In this document: positions 36,561 through 47,600 of the stretch, piece after piece
How positions within the stretch are numbered: the first letter of the stretch is position 1
How the letters are laid out: each line of letters starts with the position of its first letter
Source of the DNA: Plectrocnemia conspersa
Lineage: Eukaryota; Arthropoda; Insecta; Trichoptera; Polycentropodidae
Length of the DNA stretch: 64,000 nt
Reading direction: 5' to 3'
NCBI GenBank assembly: GCA_009617715.1
Contig: VTFK01000008.1
Coordinates: 1,674,001-1,738,000 of the forward strand
Notes under the pieces: generated by a model
The model's input: the letters and a program-made list of their open reading frames with translations, nothing else
Told to the model about the DNA's origin: nothing
The model's database searches: none
Program-made: the position numbers and the translations under genes

Positions 36561-36779
36561 ATAAAATTATTAATAATATTGCAAAATAATTCATTTGATA
36601 AATGAATTTAAAATATATATAAAATCTCGAAGTCCAAGGGATTTTATGATTTTAAAGGGGAAATCCCAGGATAGTCTTTGATCCGTATGTATCGACACAG
36701 AATCAATGTATATGTATTAGGCTTAATTTAAAACTCAAAAAAAGCTTAAGAATACCCTATCGAATTTAAAACCTTAAAT
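36561..36779. other. AT-rich DNA
   Basis: No supported feature. Confidence 0.4.
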
Positions 36780-37185
36780 TCATAAATTAGCTTATAGTAA
36801 AAGAGCTAAAGCTCGTCGCGTGACTGAGCAACAAAAGCTCAGCTGCGACCTTCGTCGGCTATCACTTTACTATTTCTCAGCAAAGGTAACGCGATATGGC
36901 GAAAAGTTGAAGAGAGTGTCGGATGCGAGAGCGATGGCTCGTCTCTCGCATTCCGCGAGCTCTTATCGTCCATTCGCAATAATTATTACTCCGAGACGAA
37001 GAAGACGTCGGCCGCGACATTATTGACCCAGCTCCGGGTTACGGTGGTTATGTAACATTACTACGGGCTATTAATCAGGGTGCCAACCGAGCGTGAATGC
37101 TCGTAACGTAACACAATTGCCTCAATGAGACGTTTGTTCGCATCTACGCGAATCCGTAAGTAACGACCGCTGCGATTTTATTTCA
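36780..37185. other. GC-rich island, possibly conserved non-coding
   Basis: Strongly CpG-rich for this window, with GATATGGCG, TTATGTAACATTAC and ATTGCCTCAATGAG words. The arginine-rich frame 36820-37026 is typical of GC-rich non-coding DNA and resembles no known protein. Confidence 0.35.
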
Positions 37186-37229
37186 TAACGCACGATAAAC
37201 ACACACGCATGATGTGATATAAACATAAA

Positions 37230-37315
37230 CTATCGTGTGTGTGTGTGTATATACATATACATATGCATATATGCAAATGTGTATGTACATATTACACATA
37301 CATGCACAGTGGCAT
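37230..37315. repeat. microsatellite (GT)n followed by ATACAT-type repeats
   Basis: GTGTGTGTGTGTGTGT (about eight units) begins near 37235 and passes into imperfect TATACATATACATATGCATA sequence. Confidence 0.8.
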
Positions 37316-38690
37316 ATAAAGATAATGCTAATTAAACTTGAAATATTTTACAGTACGACATGAGTCACGTCAGATACTGCCCTTTAAACCCAGCTCACAT
37401 GTTGAGCTGTTTGTCAAAAAATAATAGGAATAACTTCGATCAGAGATATTCAACATATGTACAATTGGGCTCGCAAATATGTGCTTTTAGTAATTAAGCC
37501 AGTTTTCTACTACAGTCTGAAAAAAAAAATCAAGAGTCGCAAGAAGGGGCATAATGGCTGCGTGGGCAAGTAATTGTCGATTAAACTACCCATACGTTAT
37601 TTTTCAATGAGTACTATGCTTTATTTTGTGCACTCACGAGTCAAAAGTCAATAAAAACAGTAATACCAAAAAAAAATGTATTAGAATAAAATAATTTTAA
37701 AACAAAGATTGGTGCTAATATCACCGCAAGTCGGTAAAGAGCGTAACAGTATTATAATATTGAGTTATGTTATGGTATGTAAAATAATTTACGGATGATT
37801 TTGGTTTATACGGCAACGCAAATTAGTAAACTTTTAATGAAGGTAAAACATACGTAGATTTTCCAGTTTTACTTAGAATTTTAACATGCGCACGTACTAG
37901 GAAGTATGTCTGGATTCTGGATGTTTTGGGATTCAATTTTGCCTAATTACATTCAAAACTCTAATTCCTACTCGATAGATACACGTGTTAGATATGCCAG
38001 TCTATAAAGGCATTTTAACTTTAAAATATGTTTTAAATTTATATTAAACCAAAAAATCTATGCCGAAGAACTTTAAAATGCTCAATTGTAAATTGTAAGT
38101 ATGAGCTCAAGGATTATAAAAATATGCATGTACTACAATATTTTTGCCATTAAGATAATATAACTTTATTTATACGTAGAATTTCCATGGAATAGCCGTG
38201 ATGGTTTATTTCGAGTTATTCTGGGACAAATATAATAAAGATTTTTTCCGTTAACCTGAAGTCTACTCATCGGGTCTCAAAAACTCAACGGGAAATTTAC
38301 AATTCAAGTCACGAGCCAAAAAATATTAATAAAATCATATTATGTAAAGTTAACTAATTTTAGAGTCGTTCAAGTTTGACAATGTGGTGGTTTAAATTTA
38401 AATATATGTTTTGTCTTCCAAGATTCAATAACTTAATTTATTTTTATTGCAAATCTGACCACAATTATTTAACAGATTTCTCTAATGAGTCATGATAGCC
38501 ATTATACAAACAATAAAAATAGCATTAAATATTAAAAAAAATTATATTGCACACCTAAAATAAATAAGCACTAACACATATACTTCAAGACACTACAAGA
38601 TGCTACAACATCAAGAGGAGCGTTCAAGAAAGAATAAGAGACGCGATCGTGACTCTTTAGGGCACTTTAAAACTAGCAGTTAAGAGACGC
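37316..38690. other. AT-rich intergenic DNA, nothing seen
   Basis: No supported gene or repeat. Confidence 0.55.
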
Positions 38691-38784
38691 CGAGCATTGG
38701 CGGATTGTCGACACCGCCCCTTATCATATATGAAAAATTACGCGCAGATGTAGCTCTAATATATTTTTATTAATTGCGGGTTTA

Positions 38785-39020
38785 ACATGAGATATATTCC
38801 CTTTCGTTCGCTCGCGTATTAAGTGACGAGAGTGAGTGAGAAGAAGCGTGAAAAATGCATGTATCGCACGTCCTTATCTCTCACTTACTTTCGTCATTTA
38901 ACTCGCGAGCGAGTGAAAGGGAATGTATTTCACCATACGCGCCTGATGTACACCATTCCACATTTTTTTCCAGCTTCCCATAGCTATCGCCAAAAACACT
39001 CGTACAGAAGCCGGATAGCT
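38785..39020. mobile_element. repeat C, fullest copy: palindromic MITE-like element
   Basis: The left arm 38796-38843 (ATTCCCTTTCGTTCGCTCGC, then TATTAAGTGACGAGAGTGAG) pairs imperfectly with the right arm 38872-38924 across a core with TGCATGTA. Weaker pairing extends outward to about 38785 and 38940. The right flank (about 38940-39020, with CATAGCTATCGCCAAAAACA and AGAAGCCGGAT) matches 56930-57030, so the repeat unit extends past the palindrome. The 32470-32582 copy matches the other way round. It is non-coding and looks like a foldback/MITE family. The frame at 38823-39068 is only the repeat read through. Confidence 0.7.
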
Positions 39021-39399
39021 CATGCAAAAGTAGCGTTATCAAGCACAATATATGTCACTAATATGTAATTTGACGCACGTCATAAACTGTCATTTATGAA
39101 ATTTGTCACGCACAAATTATTTTACCTTGTTCAAATATGTGAAATATTTTATTAAAAACTACTTTCAATTCGAATAGCTACTCAAAAATGCAGATATCTA
39201 AAAGTAAAAAAAGGCTAAATATATTCGAATATCTAATATTCAGTTTAAAATCTTAAATCATTTAACATAAAAAATCAATTAAAATAACTTTTAGTTATTT
39301 TTGAATCTAGTATTGAAACAATCTCAAACTTTTATTTTATAAATGTCATTTCATCGTTAGTGCGATTTCAATGCTGAATTTTTGTAGCGTTATCTAAAA
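39021..39399. other. AT-rich intergenic DNA, nothing seen
   Basis: No supported feature. Confidence 0.5.
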
Positions 39400-39800
39400 T
39401 GTTGAAACTTTACATGACGTGCGTACCAGAGAATTTTCTACGTATTTCGGGGTCATTGAACACCCCAACGCGTCCCAGTTAGATAGGGCGGAAAGGGGGG
39501 AAAGAAAAGCTTCATCCGACCACTATCATCCGGATTGTTTGATTGAGCTATTCAATTTACTAATTGATTCAAGTCTTCCCCTTTTGTGAGTGATCTTCCA
39601 CTTTGAGCCAGCATCCGCCTGGTTGAGAGGAGGTGCACCGCCCATAGTGCGGCTGATTGCCGAGGAGCCGAGGGTGGGCGAGCTGGTCTCCGCAATTTGT
39701 GAGGATTCCACACAATTTCCGGGGTCACCCTAATTGGAAAACGCAGACAATCCGCCATTGATGATGACAAAATTCGTGGAACTGGTGTTAAGTACTTTTC
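39400..39800. other. GC-rich unique block
   Basis: About 300 bp (39440-39740) of balanced composition with minus-strand frames of 61 and 72 codons in overlapping phases. Neither shows a known motif. GACAATCCGCCATTG at about 39747-39761 resembles, inverted, CATTGGCGGATTGTC at 38696-38710. Regulatory, exon or old repeat cannot be told apart here. Confidence 0.3.
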
Positions 39801-40849
39801 TCGCGATACATATTCATCATCGGGTGAATATGAAAAGCGGCTGAAAATGCATTCAGTTTAAAAAAGTAATTTCAGTGTAAAAATCTTTTTGAAGGCATAG
39901 AGATATATACATACATATATAGCAAAAGAGCATGCGAGTATTGAGTGCATACACAAACGCTTATGAAAAATAGTTTCATGGTTAAAACCACTAAAACGAG
40001 TGACAACGACAATAATACAAATTAAACCATCAATTTTAAATAAAAAGCGTATTTTTGAGATAAGAAGAACCAAACTGTGAATTATAGATAAGTCAGATAT
40101 TTAAGGTTTTTAGGACTATGGATGTGAAGAAATCTAAAGTTTTCAGGAGAACTATTGGTAACGTTTCAGGAGCTGTGCAATTTTAATTATAATGGTTATA
40201 TTTTTTCTATGTAAACAGATCGAATAAAATAGATCAAGTAACTTATTCAGTGAAATAATATAAAATTATTTAGACATTCAAATTTAAAAAAAAAAAATTC
40301 TTAGAAATTGTCTTTATATATTTTCTAATGATAATGAATATTTCATAGTATTGAGATTTCCTAAAAACGACCAATATTTTACAATACTATCTAGGTGTAA
40401 CATTTAAAAAAAAACAGCATTTTGATACCTTAATATAAATATCGATAATGTGGGAATTAAAGTATAATAATAAAATTCTCATTTATCAAAATACCAAGAT
40501 CCTTTTACGTAGAATTTTCCTTTTCGAGAAAAAAAAAATCTTCCAGAAACATTAGGAAATCTCGCTGCGGCTAACTATATAAAAAATGTTACATGACATT
40601 TATAAGACAACTTTTATTGTATAATATAAGATAAACATGTATAATTCTTAAAAAGGAAATAATTAAGTAACATTTCAGTATATATTAGTTCATTTTAATG
40701 ACTAAAATATTAGCTGCACTTTTTATGGGAAGCACTAGTGATAAGAACGAAATTAAAAGCGGTTTCAAATTGAGTCGTCAAGGTCGTTTCGACCATCTTT
40801 TTATATCTATCAAATCATCTTATCAAAACTGCTGTGTCATATTATTGCA
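39801..40849. other. AT-rich intergenic DNA, nothing seen
   Basis: No supported feature. Confidence 0.55.
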
Positions 40850-41225
40850 TATTGACTTTTTCTTTGTCACATAATATTTAACCCACACACTTTCTACGTC
40901 CTTGTATCGCGTCGTATAGGCAGTAGTAGTAACCCAATTGCCCAATAGCTAAACGGCTGCGTTAATTCTCTTCGATCATTACATATTCAAATTAACCAAT
41001 TTGTTAAAGAAGAGTTGCACGCAATGAGTATGGACTGTAATTCACGGAACATTTCAGTTTGACGCTTATTACGGCGGGTCATAGGGCGACACGTGGGCGG
41101 CTTCGCTTAATATGACTACAACGTATTATGCTAATGTGAACTAATTTAATCGAAATCATCGGATGCGATTATGGCGTATTGCATCGTCGTCACGTAGATG
41201 TAAAAGGTGAGCCGAGTTAATAATT
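40850..41225. other. GC-richer unique patch
   Basis: CpG-containing block with GACACGTGGGCGG at about 41089. No gene or repeat was recognised. Confidence 0.35.
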
Positions 41226-41583
41226 GAAGACCAGAGTAAATATAATAATTGCTTTTTTAAATAGGTTATTCAATAGAAGCCAGATAAATAATTGCGTGAA
41301 GTTCAAAGGTATAGGAAAAGTTTGCATAAAGTAAAGGGTGGAAAATATGGTTACATAAGAACTCAAGCCATTTTTACAAGGTCAATTATAATCAAAAGCA
41401 ATTATTTTATAGGATAAACAAAATAATAATAAAAAACTACCTATGGTATAAGCATTCATTGGACATTGAATAAGTTTAACTTTTTCACTGCGCAAAAACG
41501 CATGTCTCTATTGGGGCGCTTCCATTCCCATATTACTACATGACATCATATAGATCTTCAGCACTACTGTCAGCTGCAGTGTA
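41226..41583. other. AT-rich flank of the Tigger element
   Basis: No supported feature until the TA target site at 41582-41583. Confidence 0.45.
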
Positions 41584-43315
41584 CACCCATACCTCGCTAT
41601 ACGGCCTTTCGCTATAACGGCCCTCTTCAATTATGGCACGTTTACAATTTACGGCCTAAAATGTTTCGCTATAACGGCAAAAAAACTTTTTTTCGATGTC
41701 GATTTTTTAAAAAATTTAAAAATAGATTAAATTTGCATAATTTTAAAATGAAAGGTGAAGCAGCTAGCGCCGATGAGGCCGCATCTAAGGAATATCCCAA
41801 CATTTTAAAGGGAATTATTGAAAGAGGTGGTCATAAACCTGAACAAGTGTTTAACGTAGACGAAACAGGGCTTTATTGGAAGCGAATGCCTGATTGCACG
41901 TACATTTCAAAAACCGAAAAATCTGCGCCTGGTTATAAGGTGTCTAAAGAACGATTAACTTTGCTACTTGGTGCAAATGCCGCGGGTGATTTTAAGCTAA
42001 AACCACTTTTAATATATTTGTCCGAAAATCCAAGGCCTCTTAAAGGACTAAATAAAAATCAATTACCCGTCATATGGAGATCCAACAAGAAAGCTTGGAT
42101 GACTAAAGCTACTTTAGAGGATTGGTTCAAAAATCACTTTTGCACAGAAGTGAAAAAATATTTGCGAGACAATAACTTAAGCAACAAGGCTTTGCTAATT
42201 TTGGATAATGCACCAGGGCATCCTACTAATTTATCCGAACTATCTGAAGATGTCATGATTGAGTACCTTCCGAAAAATACAACAGCTCTGATCCAACCAA
42301 TGGATCAGGGTGCAATAGCCACTTTTAAGGCATATTACCTACGCCGACAACTTATAAGGGAAACCGATGGTAAATCTTCAATTAAAACATTTTGGAAAAA
42401 CTATAACATCAAGGATGCTGTTGACAGCATCAGTGAATCATGGAAGGAATTAAAATTAACAACAATGAACCATGTTTGAAAAAAAAAAAATATGGCCAGA
42501 ATGTGTAAAAAGTACTGATGCAGAAGTTAATTGCCTTCCTGAAATTAGGCAAAACATTTTGGATCTAGCACATGATCTCGGCTTTGAAGGTTTGAACGAA
42601 CGTGATGTGCTTGATCTACTTGAAGCTGATAGGGAACCCCTTTCATATAAGGAACACATTCAGTTGTAAGCAGAACCGGCATTTGATGAAGAGACAAAGC
42701 CTGTTGTATCCAAACAGCTAACATCAAAAAAATTGTCAAAGGCTTTTTCCTATTTCGAGCAAGGAATAAACATCTTCCTTGAAAACGATCCTGACGTCGA
42801 ACGTAGCGCTAAAGTTTCTCGAGGAATTAACTCAGCCATTAGCTGTTATTAATCACTGAAGAACGAAAGAGACAAAAAGGTAAGACAAACAACGTTGGAC
42901 AATTTTTTTAAGCCAGGCTCATCCTTACCAGCGAAAAATGAGAACGACAGTGATCTGCAGGTTACCATTTCTTCATCGTCTTCAGATTAAAGCCATTTTA
43001 AAAAAAATCACTGACATATTTTATGTAACATGAAGTTGTTTTATTTTTGTTTATGGATTATTGTTGGTTTTTGGAGTCTGTTATTATTTTATGTACAAAT
43101 GTATGTACTTGTTATGTATGTATTTTTGATTTAAATGAAATAAAAAGATAAAATGCATTTTAAATGATAAACCATGCTACATATTTAACAAATTTGGAAC
43201 CGATCTCATTGAATTTGTATGAATTTGTATTAGAATAATTGATTCGTTATACGGCTTTTCGCTTTGCGGTCAAGTTTAGTGGAACGTATCTAGGTCGTAA
43301 AGCGAGGTATGGGTG
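41584..43315 (+). mobile_element. Tigger/pogo-type DNA transposon, both ends present
   Basis: The 1732-bp element is flanked by TA (41582-41583 and 43316-43317), the target duplication of the Tc1/mariner-pogo superfamily. Terminal inverted repeats start CACCCATACCTCGCT on both ends and agree at 22 of the first 24 positions. Inside the left end CGCTATACGGC, CGCTATAACGGC and CGCTATAACGGC repeat (41595-41685), and related CGTTATACGGC and CGCTTTGCGG lie at about 43252-43269; these are likely transposase-binding subterminal repeats. It carries one plus-strand transposase pseudogene that starts almost directly after the left repeats, so the promoter and 5' coding part have been deleted. It is non-autonomous. 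Confidence 0.95.
41661..42990 (+). pseudogene. Tigger/pogo transposase, 5'-deleted, with stops and frameshift
   Basis: The DDE_1 catalytic domain is well kept. The triad lies in FNVDETGLYW (Asp67, counted from the ATG at 41661), LILDNAPGHP (Asp182) and QPMDQGAIATF (Asp215), giving a DD32D spacing. This is the family's DDD form rather than DDE. Recognisable protein begins about residue 15 (FFKKFKNRLNLHNFK), in the second DNA-binding helix-turn-helix. The N-terminal CENP-B/pogo HTH and about half of the DNA-binding region are missing, and the first residues come from terminal-repeat DNA. The first frame ends at TGA 42477-42479, beside a run of A, where the frame shifts. The C-terminus continues in the frame of 42472 through stops at 42667-42669 and 42850-42852, to TAA 42988-42990. 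QTTLDNFF at 42886-42909 fits the PCNA-interacting (PIP) box, a feature known from pogo transposase. It cannot make a working enzyme. Confidence 0.95.
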
Positions 43316-43328
43316 TACTTATTTTATC

Positions 43329-43342
43329 ATTAGTGGAAATAT
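43329..43342. repeat. target-site duplication, left copy
   Basis: ATTAGTGGAAATAT is identical to 43746-43759 and brackets the retroposed insert. It lies 12 bp past the TA flank of the Tigger element. Confidence 0.85.
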
Positions 43343-43745
43343 TAAATACAAACATAAAATGCCTAAGCACATATTGCTTTGATGCAGTTAAGCTCATCAC
43401 AGTGTCATCAGTTTCAGGTCTACATGGCTAGGTTTATTTACCTTTGTATGTGTTTTATTTTGTATATTATGTATTTTGTATAATTTGTTTTTCTCATCTG
43501 CTTCATTCTTTTCAAAAATTTTTTTTTTTTTTTTGGATTTTTTTTAAATTTGTAAAAGGTTTTTTTTTTTTCCTTTAATTTAGTATATTCTCGTATAATT
43601 TATTATTCTTTTTATGTTATTGTATAACTTAACAATTTGTAAACAATGTAAATGGTTATGAACCAGTATTGTGCATTTAATATATCTGTATGCTATTTTA
43701 CCTATGTCTATTTAAGAAATAAACTTTTATAAAAAAAAAAAAAAA
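43343..43745 (+). mobile_element. retroposed insert with poly(A) tail and 14-bp TSD
   Basis: A 403-bp insert lies between perfect 14-bp duplications and ends in a run of about 15 A, with AATAAA about 10 bases upstream of the tail. This is the signature of target-primed reverse transcription by a LINE. The insert has no recognisable coding sequence. Long T-runs (43517-43533 and 43560-43572) and a T/A-rich body suggest the 3' untranslated end of a 5'-truncated LINE. A processed copy of a host transcript's 3' UTR is the alternative. AAATTGTAAAAGG plus T-run is shared with 32712-32738, in favour of a repeated LINE 3' end. The perfect duplication and intact tail imply a fairly recent insertion. 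Confidence 0.85.
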
Positions 43746-43759
43746 ATTAGTGGAAATAT
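43746..43759. repeat. target-site duplication, right copy
   Basis: ATTAGTGGAAATAT directly follows the poly(A) tail; it is the partner of 43329-43342. Confidence 0.85.
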
Positions 43760-44489
43760 AATATGTATTCTATACTTTTTATATAGCTTACTATAAACAT
43801 TAAAGATATGTCCTAAGAATTTTAGAAAACTATTTTTTATTTAATTTTTTTAAATTTCATTATTTGTGATTTTATGGCAAATTTAAAAATCGCAGATACT
43901 ACAATATTTCTGTTTAAGTATGTATTAAGATATTCAATAAAATAAAAATTAAAGAATTGGGTTTAACAAAAAAGTACAATTCGTGCTTCTGTGATGCACA
44001 CATGTGTAAGAATTATTGATTTAGAATTACAAAACACAAAATTCATTACTTTATAACGACAAAAATATTATTAATTAAAAAAGCGTTATACTATGATTTT
44101 ACTAAAAATTTAATGTTCGGTAAATCGTTGATGCCATTATGTAAAATTGTTTTTCTATGTTAGCGAATATTTATATTAAAATTTGGTCTTAGGTTAATCA
44201 AATAAAAACATGTTAAAGTAAACTACACGAGTTAATATATACAAAAACGCACAATTAAAATATGGCGGATTTTACCCAGATAAAATGAGCTAAACATAAA
44301 TGTGCGATAACGTTGTTCGATAATAAGAGACGAAAATTGTAACTCTGCTATTAATTTTATATTTTAATTTATTCAATAAATACAGTTTTAGTCATTTGAG
44401 TCAAATTCAATCGAAAGGCATTTAAATTAGAACCAAATTTGGCTTTTATAATATAAATTTGCAACCATTTTTTTTTGTGGTTACCAATT
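43760..44489. other. AT-rich intergenic DNA, nothing seen
   Basis: No supported feature. Confidence 0.5.
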
Positions 44490-45010
44490 CTCACGCATGC
44501 ATTCCTCCGATCGGTCTCAACAGAACAATTACATACGAATGCCCGCCGGGAACGAGAAAGGCTCTCTTTCTTTAAAAAAAAAAGGATTATTCTAAATAAA
44601 AGATTTTTCGGCTCTTAGAAGCCACAAACGTCAGGCGCTTTTACAACTTCTCGAAAAATCGCAAATGATGCTATATGTATCAGCTATCAAACGATAGGCT
44701 GAAAGGCGATATTGTTGAGGAACACCTAATTGCTCAAAAACCGCGTATCGCTTTAGTAATATATTATGAAAGTATAGTATATCTTACGTGTGTGATGTAT
44801 ATTTATAACAGAAACATTTTAAGAGCGCTGCTTTATGAATACAATTGCGGTGGATTTTACGGCGCAAATATACCTGTGCCAAATAATGGGTTAGATCGGT
44901 CAAACGGACACATATGCATTAACCGTGAAGAATTTGGTTTGCAAAAAAAAAACACCGGCGAAACCCTTCGTCAAAGGGTTTTGTAATCGATTAAATATAT
45001 GTGAAAACTT
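44490..45010. other. GC-richer unique patch
   Basis: It includes a 103-codon frame (44675-44986) with no recognisable domain. An 8-bp hairpin AAACCCTT/AAGGGTTT lies near 44963-44984. Regulatory or chance. Confidence 0.3.
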
Positions 45011-46049
45011 AGCTTTGCACTTTCTATTGTTAAGTGCGTAACGATTGCATTCAGTTTTGGTAGAGAAATGTAACGAGTCATCTTACCTGTAACAAGAAAA
45101 AAATGTAATGAATATACAGAAGCTTAGCATTATTTATAAATGTTTGTAGAGGCATATTAAAAATAAAATACGTCATAATCTAAACATAAATACAGTATTT
45201 TATATAAGAAATAATTAAATGTAATATTAGGTCAATTAAAAAATATGCATAAAAGCTCATTGCAATATTAATAAAAAATAACTATTCCAGGAGTTTTCGC
45301 ATTAATTATTTTTAGATCCTCAAATTCAGAAATAACATTGATTAAAATGAAGCAATATTTTATTTTAGTCACATTTTTAATAGAACTTTTTCATATACGT
45401 ATGTACAGTACGAAAAGCAAGCGTATTTTAGATGTTAAAATCACAATTCAATATATTTTTATCAATGAATAATTATATTATCATAGATCTATCAAGATCT
45501 AGTAATAAGAGTAACACTAAATATTTAATAAATAATAAAAAAAAAATTATACTTTTATATGTATAATAATTTATATTTTCATAAAATACATTAGTTTATA
45601 AATAAAATCAATACAAGAATTGCAGTATTTACTTTATAAAATTATTAATAATATTATTCAATAATAAAATCAGAGAACATATTCATTGGATAAATTATTA
45701 TTTTTATGAGTAAAGGCTGTTAAATGCTATATAACTTGTTCATGAGATTCTTAGAATGAAATTTTCAGAGAAAAGGAAATCAACATAGATGTTTATTAAT
45801 TATTTATACTTTCATAACTTATTTCTTTGTTGTTAATAATTTTAATCGCCGATCAAAATCGACTATATTTTTAAAAATTTAATTTAATTTAATAATACAT
45901 CAATTTCGAATAATTACGGAATTTTAACTATAATCACAAATAAGTGTAGCGATCATTTTAACGACATTATTAACGGGTGCATCCATAAATCTAACGGCGA
46001 GATTGTGTCAATTCGTTACATATAAACGTAACGAAAGCAACGACGGTTC
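45011..46049. other. AT-rich intergenic DNA, nothing seen
   Basis: No supported feature. Confidence 0.55.
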
Positions 46050-46660
46050 ATTGAATAATTATTTTAGAATAATAGGTCGATAATTGATGATTTATAAAAT
46101 TGTTGGCATGAAGCATAGCGATTTATCACCCGAAATTGTTTCGAATTCTCGATCGGGCGTAATGCCATGCGAAGCGGAATTTTTGAAGTTTTTTCCAGCG
46201 GAAACCTAGAAAATATGAACTTTTCTTTAAAGGTGAGATCAGGGGTGGTTCGGTAGGTAGTAGAGCCGAGAGATGAAAAGGGAAAAAAATATTCAATATC
46301 CGTAGCGATAGCCTCCCCCTCGGTCGATTGTAGAGGAAGCAATGGGCTCTTTGGCAAAAATTCAAATAAATCCCGACCGAAGTTGGACACTGTTGCCAGT
46401 GACAAACAACTCAAATAAATCAATCATGCCAACATGGCTTACCGGTTAGATTATATATTCTTCCGCATGTAAGATTGAACAAGTGTTTTTATTCTTTGCC
46501 CGGGAAACCGGGGAAATATATGAATTATTATATCCGCGGTTCGCTTTTCCCAAAGTGAATTCGGTTCACTTTTTTTTATTTTGAGGGGTGAGCCGAATTT
46601 GGATTTATGAACTTTTTTCCCTTCGGCCACCTAGGATCAACTTTTTTGGAATCGGCACCC
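46050..46660. other. GC-richer unique block
   Basis: Two overlapping minus-strand frames (46064-46423, 119 codons; 46126-46365, 79 codons) run through it in different phases, with no known motif, signal peptide or splice context that I can defend. Sequence at 46495-46560 has CCCGGGAAACCGGGG and repeated TTCGGTTCAC/GTGAATTCGG words. A conserved non-coding block or old repeat is possible. Confidence 0.3.
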
Positions 46661-47504
46661 GCCAATGAAAAACAACAATTGAGGCTAAACTCATAGAATT
46701 CTTCAAGTACAAACCTAACTGTTGAAATCTGATTCCATATAAATAATATTTAAATATATTTAATACTAGCTTGCGACTTTGCGAGAAACAAGCCTCCATA
46801 TACTAAAACTATATATATTACAAACAATTGCTTAATACATAAATATTATAATGAACAATTTTTTTCAAGTTCATTCACTTTCATTATTATATTTTAATAA
46901 GTCATTATAATTTTGAAAATTAAGAAAATTAATTTAAGGAATTTTAGAGGTAAAAGTTGAATATTACACGATAACTATCGACTTATATATTAAAATTTTA
47001 CAAAACTTAAACAAATATAAACATATCATAATTCACTAAAAATAATCTTACAGAAAAAAATAAATTATTACATCTTAAAATTAAAATACCTTTACACATT
47101 TTGATAAAGAAAAATCTACTAGGAGGAGATTTTACATTTAAATTCCAATAAATTTTGAAATTCCTATTGAAGCCTTAAACAATGAATTTTTGATAATAAA
47201 AAATATTTAAAAGGAATAAATTAGACGTGTCTTTTTTATCATATTATTTTTAGACGATTCTAACGATTTTTTAAAGCCCATTTAAAAGAAAAATGCATCT
47301 GACACAAAATCAGCACCTAAAAAATGTAAAGTACTAACGATTAAAACAATACATGTTCAGTTTTTTAAATATTTTTTTAAATAAAACTAAGTAATCTCTC
47401 AGTTATATGACTAATCAGATTTAAAGTGAAGTTTTAACTAATCCAATCGATACATACAAAAATATAGGTAAAGCACAAAAAAGTTAAATTTATAAATCTT
47501 CAGT
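46661..47504. other. AT-rich intergenic DNA, nothing seen
   Basis: No supported feature. Confidence 0.5.
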
Positions 47505-47600
47505 GAAACAAACGTATCGATTGGTGCACCACAAGGTGCAAAAATTTGGGCCTTTATTGTTTAATTTGTTTGTAAATATTATCACCAAAATAATTTTAAA
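47505..47600 (+). pseudogene. LINE reverse-transcriptase scrap (GxPQGS..GPLLF motif)
   Basis: One frame reads SIGAPQGA (47517-47540). After a one-base shift the next reads GPLLFNLFVNIIT (47548-47586). Together they match the conserved reverse-transcriptase block GxPQGSxLGPLLFNLFxNDI of jockey/CR1-type non-LTR elements. The catalytic YADD that should follow is not recognisable. This is a short, frameshifted relic. Confidence 0.8.

Noticed and set aside
36820..37026. 68-codon arginine-rich frame
   Set aside because: Typical of reading GC-rich non-coding DNA. The ending in repeated Arg codons is compositional.
38823..39068. 81-codon frame
   Set aside because: It is the palindromic repeat C read through.
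42456..42739. Minus-strand frames across the Tigger transposase
   Set aside because: They are shadows of the plus-strand transposase coding sequence.
44675..44986. 103-codon plus-strand open frame
   Set aside because: No family resemblance, no splice context, and it lies in a GC-richer patch.
46064..46423. 119-codon minus-strand open frame
   Set aside because: No known domain or motif. An overlapping frame in another phase is nearly as long, and the block is GC-richer, where long chance frames are expected.
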